This document shows positions 43,339 through 52,106 of a DNA stretch of 64,000 nucleotides, piece after piece. Below the pieces are notes generated by a model that made no database searches, was not told the DNA's origin, and saw nothing but the letters and a program-made list of their open reading frames with translations. Position 1 is the first letter of the stretch; every line of letters starts with the position of its first letter. The position numbers and the translations under genes are program-made. Source of the stretch: Thermoplasmata archaeon (GTDB lineage: Archaea > Thermoplasmatota > Thermoplasmata > Lutacidiplasmatales > UBA184); contig DAHUYN010000009.1 in assembly GCA_027315165.1 (NCBI GenBank), forward strand, positions 1 to 64,000, given 5' to 3'.

Positions 43339-44157
43339 ATGCCGCCACGGTCGACGCCGTTCCACACGACGACCGTCGTCGTGGTGCTGCTCGTGCTATC
43401 GACCTCGGTCGGGTTCCTCGCCGACTCGGCGGTCCGGCCCGCCCCCATATGCCCGACGCGCATCGGCACCGCGACCTGCGCTGCTCTCCCGCTCAATCCC
43501 CGGTACGACTCGCGCACGGTGACGATCCCCGCGAACAGCACCGGGTGGGGGCCGCTCTCCGTGCTCGGATTCGAGGCCGTCCAGTTCCGTCTGTGGCTCG
43601 CGAGCCCGTCGGCGTACCTGCGCCTCGTCCAGGGGACCGCAAGCGAACCCGACGGCCCCGAGTTGGCGTTCGCCGTGTTCGCGAGCAACAACTCTCTCAC
43701 CGAGGACCCCTCGAACGACACCTCGCGGGCCTGGTTCTCGCCCGACGGCGTCTTCGGTGTGGCCTGGGTCGGCGAAAGCGGCCCTCTCGTGACGGTCCGC
43801 CTGTACGTCGCGGACCCGATGGTCCGCTACGGAGCCGAGAGCGTATCGCTCGTCCCGACCCCGTTCGGCGCGGCCGTGCCCGGGCGGATCCTGTTCCTCG
43901 GTGTCGTGTTCCAACTGGGCGAGTCGAACCTCCCTCCACCGACGGGACCGACGCGCACCGCGACGGTCGAGCTCCCCAACGGGACCTTCTACGAGCTCAG
44001 TCTGTGGGCCGGCCCGAGGACCGCGTGCGAGAACTTCCTCGGACCCGACGACCTGTTCGGCTCCGCCTCCTGCCTCGAGAGCGTGTCGACCGGGTACGAG
44101 GCGGGCGTCGTGTGGACCGGGCCTCTCACCGCGACCCTCCTGGTCGGGACCCCGTAG
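43339..44157 (+). CDS. Secreted or membrane-anchored protein, unknown
   Basis: 272 residues from ATG 43339; a GTG at 43309 would add ten residues. N-terminal signal anchor (TTTVVVVLLVLSTSVGFLA), then a beta-rich extracellular part with several N-glycosylation-type sites (NST, NNS, NDT, NGT) and paired cysteines. No catalytic motif. The last 169 bases overlap the open tail of the opposing RFC-like gene. Confidence 0.7.
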   Translation: MPPRSTPFHTTTVVVVLLVLSTSVGFLADSAVRPAPICPTRIGTATCAALPLNPRYDSRTVTIPANSTGWGPLSVLGFEAVQFRLWLASPSAYLRLVQGTASEPDGPELAFAVFASNNSLTEDPSNDTSRAWFSPDGVFGVAWVGESGPLVTVRLYVADPMVRYGAESVSLVPTPFGAAVPGRILFLGVVFQLGESNLPPPTGPTRTATVELPNGTFYELSLWAGPRTACENFLGPDDLFGSASCLESVSTGYEAGVVWTGPLTATLLVGTP

Positions 44158-44885
44158 AGCGCCGGCCCTCCGTGCCCCGCGCGTCCTCCACGACGGCGAC
44201 CTCGGCGAGAAGGCGTCGCATAGGACGACGCGCTCGTCGAGAGGACCTCCTCGACGACGATCTTCACCGCGTCCCTCGGGATCCCCGCGGACCGGGCCAC
44301 AATGGAGCGGACCCGCTCCTCGTCGGTCGCGATCCCGGCGCGAGCGAGAGCGTCGAGGACTACCTTGCGAAGCGCGGCGGAGCCGACCGGGGAGAATTCG
44401 AGGAGGGTGCATCGCGAGCGGATCGGGGGAGTGATCGCGCCGAGGTCGTTGCACGCGAGGAGGAACAGTGTCGTCCCGGCCTCCATCGCCGGTCGCATGG
44501 CGCTCTGGACCTCGGGGCTGAGCGCGTCGGCCTCGTCAAAGAAGAAGACGCGGAACGGGGCCCGACGGCTCGGACGCTGGATCGCGAGCGGGAGGACCTG
44601 ACCGAGCATTCGAGCTAGGCCGCGGTCGTCCGAGGCGTCGAGGCGGTGGAAGCTGTTCTCCCAGTCGTCGCCGAGCAGGGCCCGACCGAAGGCCCGCGCT
44701 GCCGTAGTTTTTCCGACCCCGGGCGGGCCGTGCAGGAGCAGGTTCGGGGGCACGATGCGGCCGGCCCGCACGGCGGCAACGAGCCGACCCAGCCGCTCGA
44801 GGGCAGCCTCCTGTCCCGCGATCCCCTCAAGGGTCGTGGGCCTCAGGTCCTCCATCGAGAGGGGCCGGGCCCGCCGCACGTCCAC
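43989..44885 (-). CDS. RFC-small-like AAA+ clamp-loader ATPase, lacking the collar domain
   Basis: Starts at GTG 44885, 27 bases from the box tagatatcg. Residues 1 to about 220 form an RFC-type AAA+ module: HGPPGVGKTTAARA (Walker A), FFFDEADALSP (Walker B) and IRSRCTLLEF (SRC motif), with the lid ending in GIPRDAVKIVVEEVL. Full RFC small subunits are about 320 residues with a helical collar; here the remaining frame (about 80 residues) is Arg/Ser/Pro-rich and antisense to the secreted-protein gene. So it is truncated, frameshifted after about 44,225, or a reduced paralogue. Confidence 0.75.
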   Translation of the reverse strand: MDVRRARPLSMEDLRPTTLEGIAGQEAALERLGRLVAAVRAGRIVPPNLLLHGPPGVGKTTAARAFGRALLGDDWENSFHRLDASDDRGLARMLGQVLPLAIQRPSRRAPFRVFFFDEADALSPEVQSAMRPAMEAGTTLFLLACNDLGAITPPIRSRCTLLEFSPVGSAALRKVVLDALARAGIATDEERVRSIVARSAGIPRDAVKIVVEEVLSTSASSYATPSRRGRRRGGRAGHGGPALYGVPTRRVAVRGPVHTTPASYPVDTLSRQEAEPNRSSGPRKFSHAVLGPAHRLSS

Positions 44886-44907
44886 GCCCTAGACGTTCGA
44901 GCGCTGG

Positions 44908-44916
44908 CGATATCTA
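44908..44916 (-). promoter_or_regulatory. TATA-like box of RFC-like gene
   Basis: Minus-strand tagatatcg, centred 27 bases before the GTG at 44885. Confidence 0.45.
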
Positions 44917-45029
44917 GGTTTCCCACGCCGCATCGAGGCTACGGTGCCCCGACAGGTCGGGCCCCCGGGTGCCGCGGACGGCGGGCGAGGCGGGCCCGGA
45001 TCGGGCCCGCCCGAAGAGGGTCGTCGTCG

Positions 45030-45260
45030 TTACGACTTCTTCTCCTCGTCGGAGTGCTTGAACTCCTTCTTGGCCGTCGCGCCGACGGCCTTGACGCCGC
45101 CCCAGAGGCTCTTGCCGACCTTCTCCGCCACGACCCCCGTCTCCTTCGCGACGTGGACCGTCTCCCCGGCGGCCCGTCGACCGAGACCTACCTCGCGCCC
45201 GCAGCCCGTGCAGGTCTTCGCACTCTCGGCGAGCTCCGCTCCGCACCCTTCGCACTTCAT
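45030..45260 (-). CDS. Small zinc-ribbon protein
   Basis: 76 residues starting MKCEGCGAELAES. Two CxxC pairs (CEGC, CTGC) form a zinc ribbon at residues 3-20. The rest is a Lys/Glu/Val-rich helical tail (KETGVVAEKVGKSLWGGVKA) ending in a charged DEEKKS. A box ggttaatacc lies about 43 bases upstream of the start on its strand. Function unknown; short proteins like this are common in archaea. Confidence 0.75.
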   Translation of the reverse strand: MKCEGCGAELAESAKTCTGCGREVGLGRRAAGETVHVAKETGVVAEKVGKSLWGGVKAVGATAKKEFKHSDEEKKS

Positions 45261-45343
45261 CGTCGTACGGACCTCACCCGGCGAAGGCCGTTTCGAAGGT
45301 TAATACCTGCCGCGACGGCCCGCGGCCCCCCTCGCGCCCGAGA

Positions 45344-46030
45344 CTAGGGCGCGCGGTCGGCCGGAAGGTCGTAGCGCAGGACGGGGTTCTCGATGTACTC
45401 AAAGACCTTGTCGACGCCGCGCTCGAGGGCGACCCGGTAGGCGAGCCGGAGCGTCTCGGCGGTCTCCTCGGGAGTGGGCGGGGGGATCACGGCCACGAGG
45501 GTCGCCACGGGCGTCACGTGCCGGTCGAGACAGACGAGCGACAGGCTCGCTTCCGGAAACGCGAGCTGGAAGAGGCGCAGCTGCAGCGCCACGTCCGGCG
45601 GCGGCGGGAGCGCGCGGTAGGTCTTGAGCTCGTACACGCAGGCGCGACCGTCCCAGAAGTCGGGCTGCGCGTAGACCCCGACGCGCCCACCGATCAGGAG
45701 GAGGCGCGAGCGGGGACGGGCGAGCCCGAACAGTACGCTCTGGCGGAAGGCACGGACCACGCCCGGGACGACCGCGAGCGCCTTCCCGCGCTCCTCCGGG
45801 GAAGCCTCGACGCCGGCCGCCGCGATCTCGTCGTCGAACGTCTCGGCGGCGAGCGCCTCAAGGGCCTGGGTCCCGATGCGGCGGGTCTGCGCCCGTTCGT
45901 GACTGAGCCGAGAGAGCGTTGCGTCGAGCGCCTTCCCCGCGGCGCGGCCGATCTCTCGGCCCTCCTCGACCGGCCTCGGGTACGCCACCTGCACGACCTC
46001 GTGGGTGGCGACGGTCCGGACGGTCGTCAT
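45344..46030 (-). CDS. PD-(D/E)XK (RecB-like) nuclease-fold protein
   Basis: 228 residues from ATG 46030. The nuclease core has the pattern ...YAQPDFWDGRACVYELKTYR (about 134-153): Asp, then Glu-x-Lys on the next strand, as in RecB/Cas4-type nucleases. A QLRLFQLAFPEASLSLVCLD helix-strand follows. The cysteines of a Cas4 Fe-S cluster are absent and no CRISPR is near. Probably a DNA-repair or degradation nuclease; partner unknown. Confidence 0.7.
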   Translation of the reverse strand: MTTVRTVATHEVVQVAYPRPVEEGREIGRAAGKALDATLSRLSHERAQTRRIGTQALEALAAETFDDEIAAAGVEASPEERGKALAVVPGVVRAFRQSVLFGLARPRSRLLLIGGRVGVYAQPDFWDGRACVYELKTYRALPPPPDVALQLRLFQLAFPEASLSLVCLDRHVTPVATLVAVIPPPTPEETAETLRLAYRVALERGVDKVFEYIENPVLRYDLPADRAP

Positions 46031-46370
46031 CGGCGCGGAGCCCCTTCGGAGGACCGCCCTCTCGGCGGGGCCCGGGAACCTCCGGCGCTCGGGCGGGGCG
46101 GAGCCTCGGCGCTCGACACTCGGACCCGACCCTCCGCGTCGGGAGGAGAGTCGGTGGCGCGGATGAACGTTCTCGATCCGTCGGAGGCGGCTCGAGCGAC
46201 CCCGGTCGGGGTGCGGCGGGCCGGCGAGGGCCCGAGGGCGCGTCGGCTCGCGCTCCGGCCGCCGCGGTCTCCTCGGGGCCGTGGGGTCCCCGGCCCCACG
46301 CGGCCGACGACCCTCGCGTTTCTCGGGTCGTCCCGCCGACACCGCGACGCGTCACGGCGGGAGCGCGCCC

Positions 46371-46378
46371 CTTTTAGG
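46371..46378 (+). promoter_or_regulatory. TATA-like box of GHMP kinase gene
   Basis: cttttagg is centred about 30 bases before the ATG at 46405. Confidence 0.45.
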
Positions 46379-46404
46379 CCGAGGAGCGGTCCCACGGGGA
46401 AGCG

Positions 46405-47394
46405 ATGGCCGTCGTCTCGAAGACCCCTTTCCGGCTCACCTTCGCCGGAGGCGGCACCGACCTGCCCGCCTACTACGAGACCCACGGCCCCGGGGCGTGC
46501 GTCGCGGGCGCGATGGACAAGGGCATCTACGTGATGGTCGTCGAGAACTTCAACGCCGAGGAGATCCGCGTCAGCTACCGCATCACCGAGGATGCGAAGC
46601 GGAGCGTCGACGAGATCTCCCACGGGTCGATCCGCGAGGCCCTGCGGCTCCTCGCGATCCCGAGCGGCGTCCAGGTGATCACGGCGACACAGATGCCGTC
46701 GCGCGGCACCGGGATCGGCTCGTCGAGCAGCTGCGCGGTCGGGGTCCTCCACGCCCTGCACGCCTGGAAGGGGGAGCGCGTCGGGCCCCGTCAGCTCGCC
46801 CGAGAGGCCGTCCGCATCGAGCGGGAGCGCCTCCACGAGCCCGGCGGGATCCAGGACCAGTACGCGGCGGCGTACGGCGGCCTCAACCGGATCGAGGTCG
46901 AGCGCGACGGCACGGTCTCGGTGCACAGCCTCGCCATCGACCACGATGCGCTCGACCGCCTCAACGAGCACCTGATGCTGTTCTTCACCGGTCGGGAGCG
47001 ACGGTCGACGGAGATCCACGCCAGCCAGGTCAACCAGATCGACGCGCACCTGGCCGAGTACGACCGGATGCGCGACCTCGCGCTCGCGACCGCGAAGGCG
47101 CTCGAGCGGCTCGACCTCCCCGAGCTCGGGCGACTGATGGACGAGAACTGGGAGCTGAAGAAGCGGCTCGCGGCGGGCATCAGCAACCCCGAGGTCGACC
47201 GGGCCTACTCGATCGCCCGGGAGAACGGCGCGTTCGGGGGGAAGCTCCTCGGCGCCGGAGGCGGGGGATTCCTCTTCTTCCTCGTTCCCCCCGAGCGCCA
47301 GCGCGCCGTCCGCCAGTCCCTCGAGTCGCTCGGACTCGTCCCGAAGACCGTCCGCCTCGACATCGCGGGCAGCACGATCGTGCACGAGGAGTAG
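46405..47394 (+). CDS. GHMP kinase, D-glycero-D-manno-heptose 7-phosphate kinase type
   Basis: 329 residues. The start (KTPFRLTFAGGGTDLPAYY) and DKGIYVMV are typical of HddA-like kinases. The GHMP ATP loop is PSRGTGIGSSSSCAVGVLHA (about 100-119), and the C-terminal Gly-rich motif is KLLGAGGGGFLFF. HddA phosphorylates heptose 7-phosphate at C1 for GDP-heptose of surface glycans. The other pathway genes are not in this window, so the exact sugar is uncertain. Confidence 0.88.
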   Translation: MAVVSKTPFRLTFAGGGTDLPAYYETHGPGACVAGAMDKGIYVMVVENFNAEEIRVSYRITEDAKRSVDEISHGSIREALRLLAIPSGVQVITATQMPSRGTGIGSSSSCAVGVLHALHAWKGERVGPRQLAREAVRIERERLHEPGGIQDQYAAAYGGLNRIEVERDGTVSVHSLAIDHDALDRLNEHLMLFFTGRERRSTEIHASQVNQIDAHLAEYDRMRDLALATAKALERLDLPELGRLMDENWELKKRLAAGISNPEVDRAYSIARENGAFGGKLLGAGGGGFLFFLVPPERQRAVRQSLESLGLVPKTVRLDIAGSTIVHEE

Positions 47395-47416
47395 CGCCTC
47401 GGGCGACGGCGCCCGT

Positions 47417-48085
47417 TCAGACCGCCGACGGCTTCGGCCCCGCGCGTGTCGACCCCTGGAGACGGCGGAGCGTCTCGTAGGCCCTCGGCACGTAGGCCTC
47501 CTCGAGGTAGAGGAGGAGCTCGGGGCTCGCCGTGAGGAGCTCGGCGACGACGACGTCGGCGAGCGAGAGCTCGCGCGTGACCCACGCGAGGAGCCCGCGC
47601 GTGCGGCTCGCCTCCGCGGGAAAGACGAGGCTGATCTCGGAGAGGTGCTCGAGGCGCTCGCAGAGCCGGAACCGAGAGAGGAGCGGGAGGAGGGCCCGCT
47701 CGCGAGCCTCGTCGACGAACAGCTTGATCGTCGAGGTTCCGACGACGATCTTGAGGGTGTCGCCGCGGTCGTAGTCGATCTCGGCGATCACCCGCTCCAA
47801 TCGGTGGAGGAGCTCCTTGTCCTTCTCGAAGCTGAGGACGACGATCCGGTCCTTGAGCGCCATCCGCATCTCGGACGTGAGCGGTCGGGCCGAGGGCTCC
47901 GGGCTCCCGAAGTCGTGGCGGCGCAGCGTCGCCACGAGCGCGTCGACCTGGTCCCGACCGGCGACGCCCCGCGCGATGAGGTAGCGGGCGAGGGCGCGTC
48001 GGTTGACGATCCCCTTGCGGGAGCACTTCTCGATCTCCGGCTCGCGGTTGAGGAGCGCCTGGAGCCCGAGTTCTATTTGTGACAT
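47417..48085 (-). CDS. Archaeal regulator-like protein with possible ACT-type domain
   Basis: 222 residues. The N-terminal segment (about 10-40, EIEKCSRKGIVNRRALARYL) resembles a helical DNA-binding-like stretch found with ACT domains in archaea. After about 75, alternating strands and helices (KDRIVVLSFEKDKELLHRLE; DTLKIVVGTSTIKLFVDE; LSEISLVFPAEASRTRGLLA) fit an ACT-like amino-acid sensor. It is divergent from trpB2 with both promoters in 91 bases, so control of tryptophan synthesis is plausible but unproven. Confidence 0.6.
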   Translation of the reverse strand: MSQIELGLQALLNREPEIEKCSRKGIVNRRALARYLIARGVAGRDQVDALVATLRRHDFGSPEPSARPLTSEMRMALKDRIVVLSFEKDKELLHRLERVIAEIDYDRGDTLKIVVGTSTIKLFVDEARERALLPLLSRFRLCERLEHLSEISLVFPAEASRTRGLLAWVTRELSLADVVVAELLTASPELLLYLEEAYVPRAYETLRRLQGSTRAGPKPSAV

Positions 48086-48103
48086 TATCCTACGAAGAAG
48101 GCT

Positions 48104-48114
48104 ATTCTATCTTA
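48104..48114 (-). promoter_or_regulatory. TATA-like box of the ACT-type gene
   Basis: Minus-strand taagatagaat, centred about 24 bases before the ATG at 48085. Confidence 0.35.
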
Positions 48115-48140
48115 ACATGTGCCATCCATGCCACGGGTGG

Positions 48141-48148
48141 GATATACC
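48141..48148 (+). promoter_or_regulatory. TATA-like box of trpB2
   Basis: gatatacc is centred 33 bases before the ATG at 48177. Confidence 0.45.
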
Positions 48149-48176
48149 GGTGCCCCGCCCTGGGTCGTGAGGACCG

Positions 48177-49517
48177 ATGGACGAGCCGATCCGTATCCTC
48201 CTCGGGGAGGACGAGATCCCGCGCCGCTGGTACAATCTGATCGCCGACCTGCCGGTCCGGCCGCCACCGCCGCTCCACCCGGCGACGCGCGCGCCGGTCA
48301 CGCCCGACGACCTCGCCGGGGTCTTTGCGCGCGAATTGATCGCGCAGGAGGCCACGCAGGAGCGCTGGATCCCGGTCCCCGAGGAGGTCCGCGATGCCTA
48401 CCGGCTCCTCAACCGGCCCACCCCCCTCCAACGCGCGGTCCGGCTCGAACGCTACCTGAGGACCCCGGCTCGGATCTACTTCAAGCGCGAGGACCTGAGC
48501 CCGACCGGAAGCCACAAGGCGAACACGGCGTTCCCGCAGGCCTACTACAACGCGCGCGAGGGCGTCGAGCAGCTCGTGACGGAGACCGGCGCGGGCCAGT
48601 GGGGGACCGCGCTCGCCCTGGCCGCCCGGCACTTCGGCGTGGGCTGCAAGGTCTTCATGGTGCGGAGCAGCTTTGAGCACAAGCCCTACCGGCGCCACGT
48701 GATGCGCCTCTACGGCGCCGACGTCTCCCCCTCGCCCGGCCCGGAGACGACGTTCGGGCGGCGGCTCCTCGAGCGGGAGCCGGAGCATCCCGGGTCCCTG
48801 GGGGTCGCGATCAGCGACGCGCTCGAGTACGCCGTCGGGAGCCCGACCCGCCGCTACGCGCTCGGGAGCGTCCTCAACCATGTCCTCCTGCACCAGAGCG
48901 TCATCGGCCTCGAGGTCCAGCAGCAGTTCGCGAAGATCGACGTCGTCCCGGACCACATCGTCGGCTGTGTCGGCGGTGGCAGCAATTTCGCGGGGTTCGC
49001 CTACCCGATGCTCGGCGAGACGCTCCGTCGGGGCGGCGAGGGGCCGGAGTTCCTCGCCGTCGAGCCGACGGCGGTCCCCTCGATGACGCGCGGGCGGTAC
49101 GAATACGACTTCGGGGACACGGCCGGGCGGACCCCGCTGCTCAAGATGTTCACGCTCGGGGCGTCCTTCGTTCCCTCGCCCATCCACGCCGGAGGGCTAC
49201 GGTACCACGGCGTCGCTCCGTCGCTCAGCGCGCTCGTCGACGCCGGCCGCGTCCGACCCCTCGCCGTCGGCCAGGCGGAGAGCTTCGAGGCCGGAGTGCT
49301 GTTCGCCCGAACCGAGGGGATCGTACCGGCGCCGGAGTCGGCCCATGCGGTGCGCGCCGCCATCGACCTCGCCCTCGAGGCCAAGCGGACCGGCGAGGCG
49401 AAGGTGATCGCGTTCAACCTCTCGGGGCACGGGCTCTTCGACCTCGCCGGCTACGCCGAGCATCTGGAGGGCCGGCTCGGCGTCGCCGCCGGGACCGGGA
49501 CAGTCGTTCCGGCGTGA
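48177..49517 (+). CDS. trpB2: Tryptophan synthase beta chain, TrpB2 type
   Basis: PLP enzyme making tryptophan from indole (or phosphoindole) and serine. 446 residues, the longer TrpB2 form. The PLP lysine is in GSHKANTAF (about residue 114), ETGAGQWGTALA is the substrate loop, and the phosphate-binding glycines are GCVGGGSNFAGF. The N-terminal YNL and WIPVPEEVRDAY segments are TrpB2 traits. No trpA is adjacent, as usual for TrpB2, which may act in indole salvage. Confidence 0.95.
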   Translation: MDEPIRILLGEDEIPRRWYNLIADLPVRPPPPLHPATRAPVTPDDLAGVFARELIAQEATQERWIPVPEEVRDAYRLLNRPTPLQRAVRLERYLRTPARIYFKREDLSPTGSHKANTAFPQAYYNAREGVEQLVTETGAGQWGTALALAARHFGVGCKVFMVRSSFEHKPYRRHVMRLYGADVSPSPGPETTFGRRLLEREPEHPGSLGVAISDALEYAVGSPTRRYALGSVLNHVLLHQSVIGLEVQQQFAKIDVVPDHIVGCVGGGSNFAGFAYPMLGETLRRGGEGPEFLAVEPTAVPSMTRGRYEYDFGDTAGRTPLLKMFTLGASFVPSPIHAGGLRYHGVAPSLSALVDAGRVRPLAVGQAESFEAGVLFARTEGIVPAPESAHAVRAAIDLALEAKRTGEAKVIAFNLSGHGLFDLAGYAEHLEGRLGVAAGTGTVVPA

Positions 49518-49541
49518 CCGGAGCCGGCCCCCGCGCCGCGC

Positions 49542-49808
49542 TTACGCCGGCTTCTCGGGCGGGCTAGCGTCCTTGGGGGGTGCCTCCGCCGCCTTCGAGC
49601 TCCGGGCGGCGTGGCGCTTGACGTAGCGAGCTCCAAGGGCGATGCCCACGAGGCCGAAGACGAGGCCGAAGGCGAGGGCGGCGACGAACAGCGCGAGGAG
49701 ACCGCCCGAGAGCGAGGAGAGGTCGATGTAGCCGAGCTGCTGACCGAGGAGGACGACCGCGAGGCCGAAGACGACGCCGCTCGCGGCCCCCGAGCTACCG
49801 GCGCCCAC
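49542..49808 (-). CDS. Small two-helix membrane protein
   Basis: 88 residues from a GTG at 49808 that overlaps the stop of the previous gene (TAGTG). Two membrane helices (VVFGLAVVLLGQQLGYI; LLALFVAALAFGLVFGLVGI) and a basic, then Pro/Lys-rich tail. Translation is likely coupled to the secreted protein gene upstream. Function unknown. Confidence 0.65.
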   Translation of the reverse strand: MGAGSSGAASGVVFGLAVVLLGQQLGYIDLSSLSGGLLALFVAALAFGLVFGLVGIALGARYVKRHAARSSKAAEAPPKDASPPEKPA

Positions 49809-50488
49809 TAGCGGCCCCCCTTATCCCCGGCGTCCGACTCGTTCGCGTCCTCGCCGCGACGGCGCGGCGCCGCATGCGGACCCACGCGCGCGAGCGAGTA
49901 GAGCTCGTAGGCGGCGATCAGGGCGAGCCCGACGGTCGCGAGGGTGAGCTGGTCGGGCGCGGTCACGTGGAGGAAGAAGTTCTCGGACCAGAGCGTCCCG
50001 TTGCCGACGGAGACGATCTGCGCGGTGACCTCGTAGACGCCCTCGATCAGGTACTGGCCCGAGGTGAGGTCCGCGCCGAGGGTCGTGTTGTCGATGGCGC
50101 GCGCGTCCGCGGGCTGGAACACCTGGTCACGCGACCAGACCTGCTGGCCGAGGTAGACGACGTGGAGCTGCACGCTCGAGACGGACTCGCTCGCGCTGAG
50201 GAGGCTCGGTCCCCCCTGGCTCCAGGAGAACACGACGCTCGCCGGGTCCCCGAACGACGTCGGGATCGCCGACGCGGCGGTCCCCGCGCCCGCGACGTTC
50301 TGCCCGTTCCAGGTCACCGTCGCCGAGAAGCCGGGCGCACCCGCAGCCCGCGGGGCCGCGCCCGCACCGGTCGAGGTGGGAGAGTTCGCGGAGGCCGGAA
50401 CGGCGAGCCACGGAAGGAGGGCGACGGCGACGACGAGGAGCACCAGCGTCGCCGTCGGACGCGCCGCGCTTGGAGAGGAACCGTGCAC
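49808..50488 (-). CDS. Secreted protein with C-terminal membrane anchor
   Basis: 226 residues from GTG 50488, chosen because the box gatatctac lies 32 bases upstream and the signal peptide (TATLVLLVVAVALLPWLAVP) then begins near the N-terminus. The extracellular part is beta-rich (VTWNGQNVAGAG; SSVQLHVVYLGQQVW). A C-terminal helix (LATVGLALIAAYELYSLA) and a basic tail anchor it. No domain recognised. Confidence 0.7.
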   Translation of the reverse strand: MHGSSPSAARPTATLVLLVVAVALLPWLAVPASANSPTSTGAGAAPRAAGAPGFSATVTWNGQNVAGAGTAASAIPTSFGDPASVVFSWSQGGPSLLSASESVSSVQLHVVYLGQQVWSRDQVFQPADARAIDNTTLGADLTSGQYLIEGVYEVTAQIVSVGNGTLWSENFFLHVTAPDQLTLATVGLALIAAYELYSLARVGPHAAPRRRGEDANESDAGDKGGR

Positions 50489-50515
50489 AGTGTCGTAGGA
50501 GGTACCGAGAGGGAC

Positions 50516-50524
50516 GATATCTAC
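50516..50524 (-). promoter_or_regulatory. TATA-like box
   Basis: gatatctac, centred 32 bases before the GTG at 50488. Confidence 0.45.
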
Positions 50525-50639
50525 GTTTGCCGAGACCGGTCCGCTCTCCTCGGCCCCCCCCGGCGGGGCTCTCGCGTCGTCTCTCGGTCCCACGGCGGAC
50601 GCCCGGCAGCGGGGCTCCTGACCCCGCCGGAGGCTTTCG

Positions 50640-51668
50640 TCAGCGGCGGGTCGGTGCGAACGGCGCCCGGGGCGCCGTCCTCTCTGTCGGGCCGAACGAG
50701 TTCGCGAACCGCTCGAGGCCGGCGCGCATCTCGTCCGTGTCGAGACCGACGTAATGGGCCGTCATGTCGACGGAGGCGTGCCCGAGGAGGTTCTTCAGCT
50801 GCACGAGGTCCATACCTGCCGCGTGGGCGAGCCGGCCGAACGTCCGTCGGAGGTCATGGTGGGAGACGCGAACCCCCTCCGCGGTGAGCCCGCTCTGCCT
50901 CGCCGCCCGCTGGAGCAGCAGGTCGGCCCCGGACCGGGAGATCGGGAACACCCTCGCCTCCTCGGGGGCACCAAGAACGAGCCGCGCGAGCTCGTCGCCG
51001 ACGGCCGGGTGCATCGGGATGCGACGCCACTTGCCGCCGTTCCGGCCCTTTCCGAGCACGCGCAGGCAGCGCTCGTCGAACAGGACGTCCTTCGCCCTCA
51101 GGCGCAGCAGCTCGACCCGGCGGAGCCCGTTGAACCCCTCGAGGAGGACGAGGGCGCGAGCACGGCCTCGCGGGATCCGCGAGAGACGTTCGAGGGCCTC
51201 GCGGGAGATCCAGCGGCGACGGCCGGGCTCGCCGGAGGGAAGCCGCCAGGGCGCCTTTGCCGTGGCGAGGGGATTCCGCGCCCAGGCGAGGAACTGGCGC
51301 AGGGCCGCGAAGTGGACGGAGTAGGTCGCTCGCTCCCAGCGGCACGCGCGTCGTAGGGCGTCGAGGTCCGCTTGAGAGACCTCCCGCGGGGACCGGAGCC
51401 CAGGGCGCGGACCCCGGGCGAGCCGGGGGAATCGGAGCAACTCCCAGCGCATCCGGCGCTGCCAGAGCTCCCCGACGGGCGCCTCGCGCTGCTTGTCGAC
51501 GAGGAAGCGCTCGACCGACCGTCGCCAGCGGTCCGGGTCCGCCCGGCGCCCCCGCCGGCGGGCCGCCCGGAGGCGCGTCGTGCGCTCTCCCGGCCGCGAC
51601 GGACGCGCCCGGGCCCTCGCGTCTCGCCCGGGCGACGGGCCCACCCCTGGCGGACCGTGCCGTGACAT
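50640..51668 (-). CDS. Xer/integrase-type tyrosine recombinase
   Basis: 342 residues. Core-binding (SAM-like) domain about 45-150, catalytic domain about 165-330. Catalytic residues are visible: Arg in NGLRRVELLRLRAKDV, Lys in LGKGRNGGKWRR, HHDLRRT (His-x2-Arg), LLGHASVDMTAHY (His and the Tyr nucleophile). The first 40 residues are Arg/Gly-rich and may be untranslated. Could be the chromosomal XerA-like resolvase or an integrase of a mobile element; no tRNA is nearby, favouring the former or a relict. Confidence 0.88.
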   Translation of the reverse strand: MSRHGPPGVGPSPGRDARARARPSRPGERTTRLRAARRRGRRADPDRWRRSVERFLVDKQREAPVGELWQRRMRWELLRFPRLARGPRPGLRSPREVSQADLDALRRACRWERATYSVHFAALRQFLAWARNPLATAKAPWRLPSGEPGRRRWISREALERLSRIPRGRARALVLLEGFNGLRRVELLRLRAKDVLFDERCLRVLGKGRNGGKWRRIPMHPAVGDELARLVLGAPEEARVFPISRSGADLLLQRAARQSGLTAEGVRVSHHDLRRTFGRLAHAAGMDLVQLKNLLGHASVDMTAHYVGLDTDEMRAGLERFANSFGPTERTAPRAPFAPTRR

Positions 51669-51743
51669 CGTCGGAGGGAGCGTGGCCCCCCGGGTGGGTG
51701 ACGCTGGGCCCGCCGCTGAACGCTGAACCGTGACGGGGGCGGG

Positions 51744-52004
51744 CTACGACCGGCGACCCGCCGCGCGCGTCGGGCTCGGCGCGAGCCGCACACCCTCGGG
51801 GCCCTCGGTCGTGCTTCCGTCGAGACGACTGTACTCGAGCATGCGGTTCAGCCCCGCGAGCGAGATGCGGTGGCCGCGACGCGCGAGCGCCTCGAGGAGC
51901 GGACGGCGCCGCATCGGCCCCGGCTCGCCCCGCAGGATCTCGAGGACCGCCTCGACGGACCCCGCCGGGATCCCGTCGAGCCGGGCCTTCTCCGGCGCGG
52001 ACAC
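51744..52004 (-). CDS. Small winged-helix-like protein, hypothetical
   Basis: 86 residues. The middle (SVEAVLEILRGEPGPMRRRPLLEALARRGHRI then SLAGLNRML) has the helix spacing of a winged-helix DNA-binding domain. It lies between the recombinase and the DinB gene. No better assignment. Confidence 0.5.
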   Translation of the reverse strand: MSAPEKARLDGIPAGSVEAVLEILRGEPGPMRRRPLLEALARRGHRISLAGLNRMLEYSRLDGSTTEGPEGVRLAPSPTRAAGRRS

Positions 52005-52106
52005 GGTGGGCCAAGGCCGCGATCGCTAAGGCGGCTTTGCCCGAACCCGGCGTCCGCGCAGCCCCCGCGCCGAAACTCTCTTCTCACGGCGTCCGCTGCA
52101 CGGCGC

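Noticed and set aside
45344..46030. Cas4 nuclease of a CRISPR system
   Set aside because: The cysteine cluster of Cas4 is absent and no CRISPR repeats or cas genes occur in the window.
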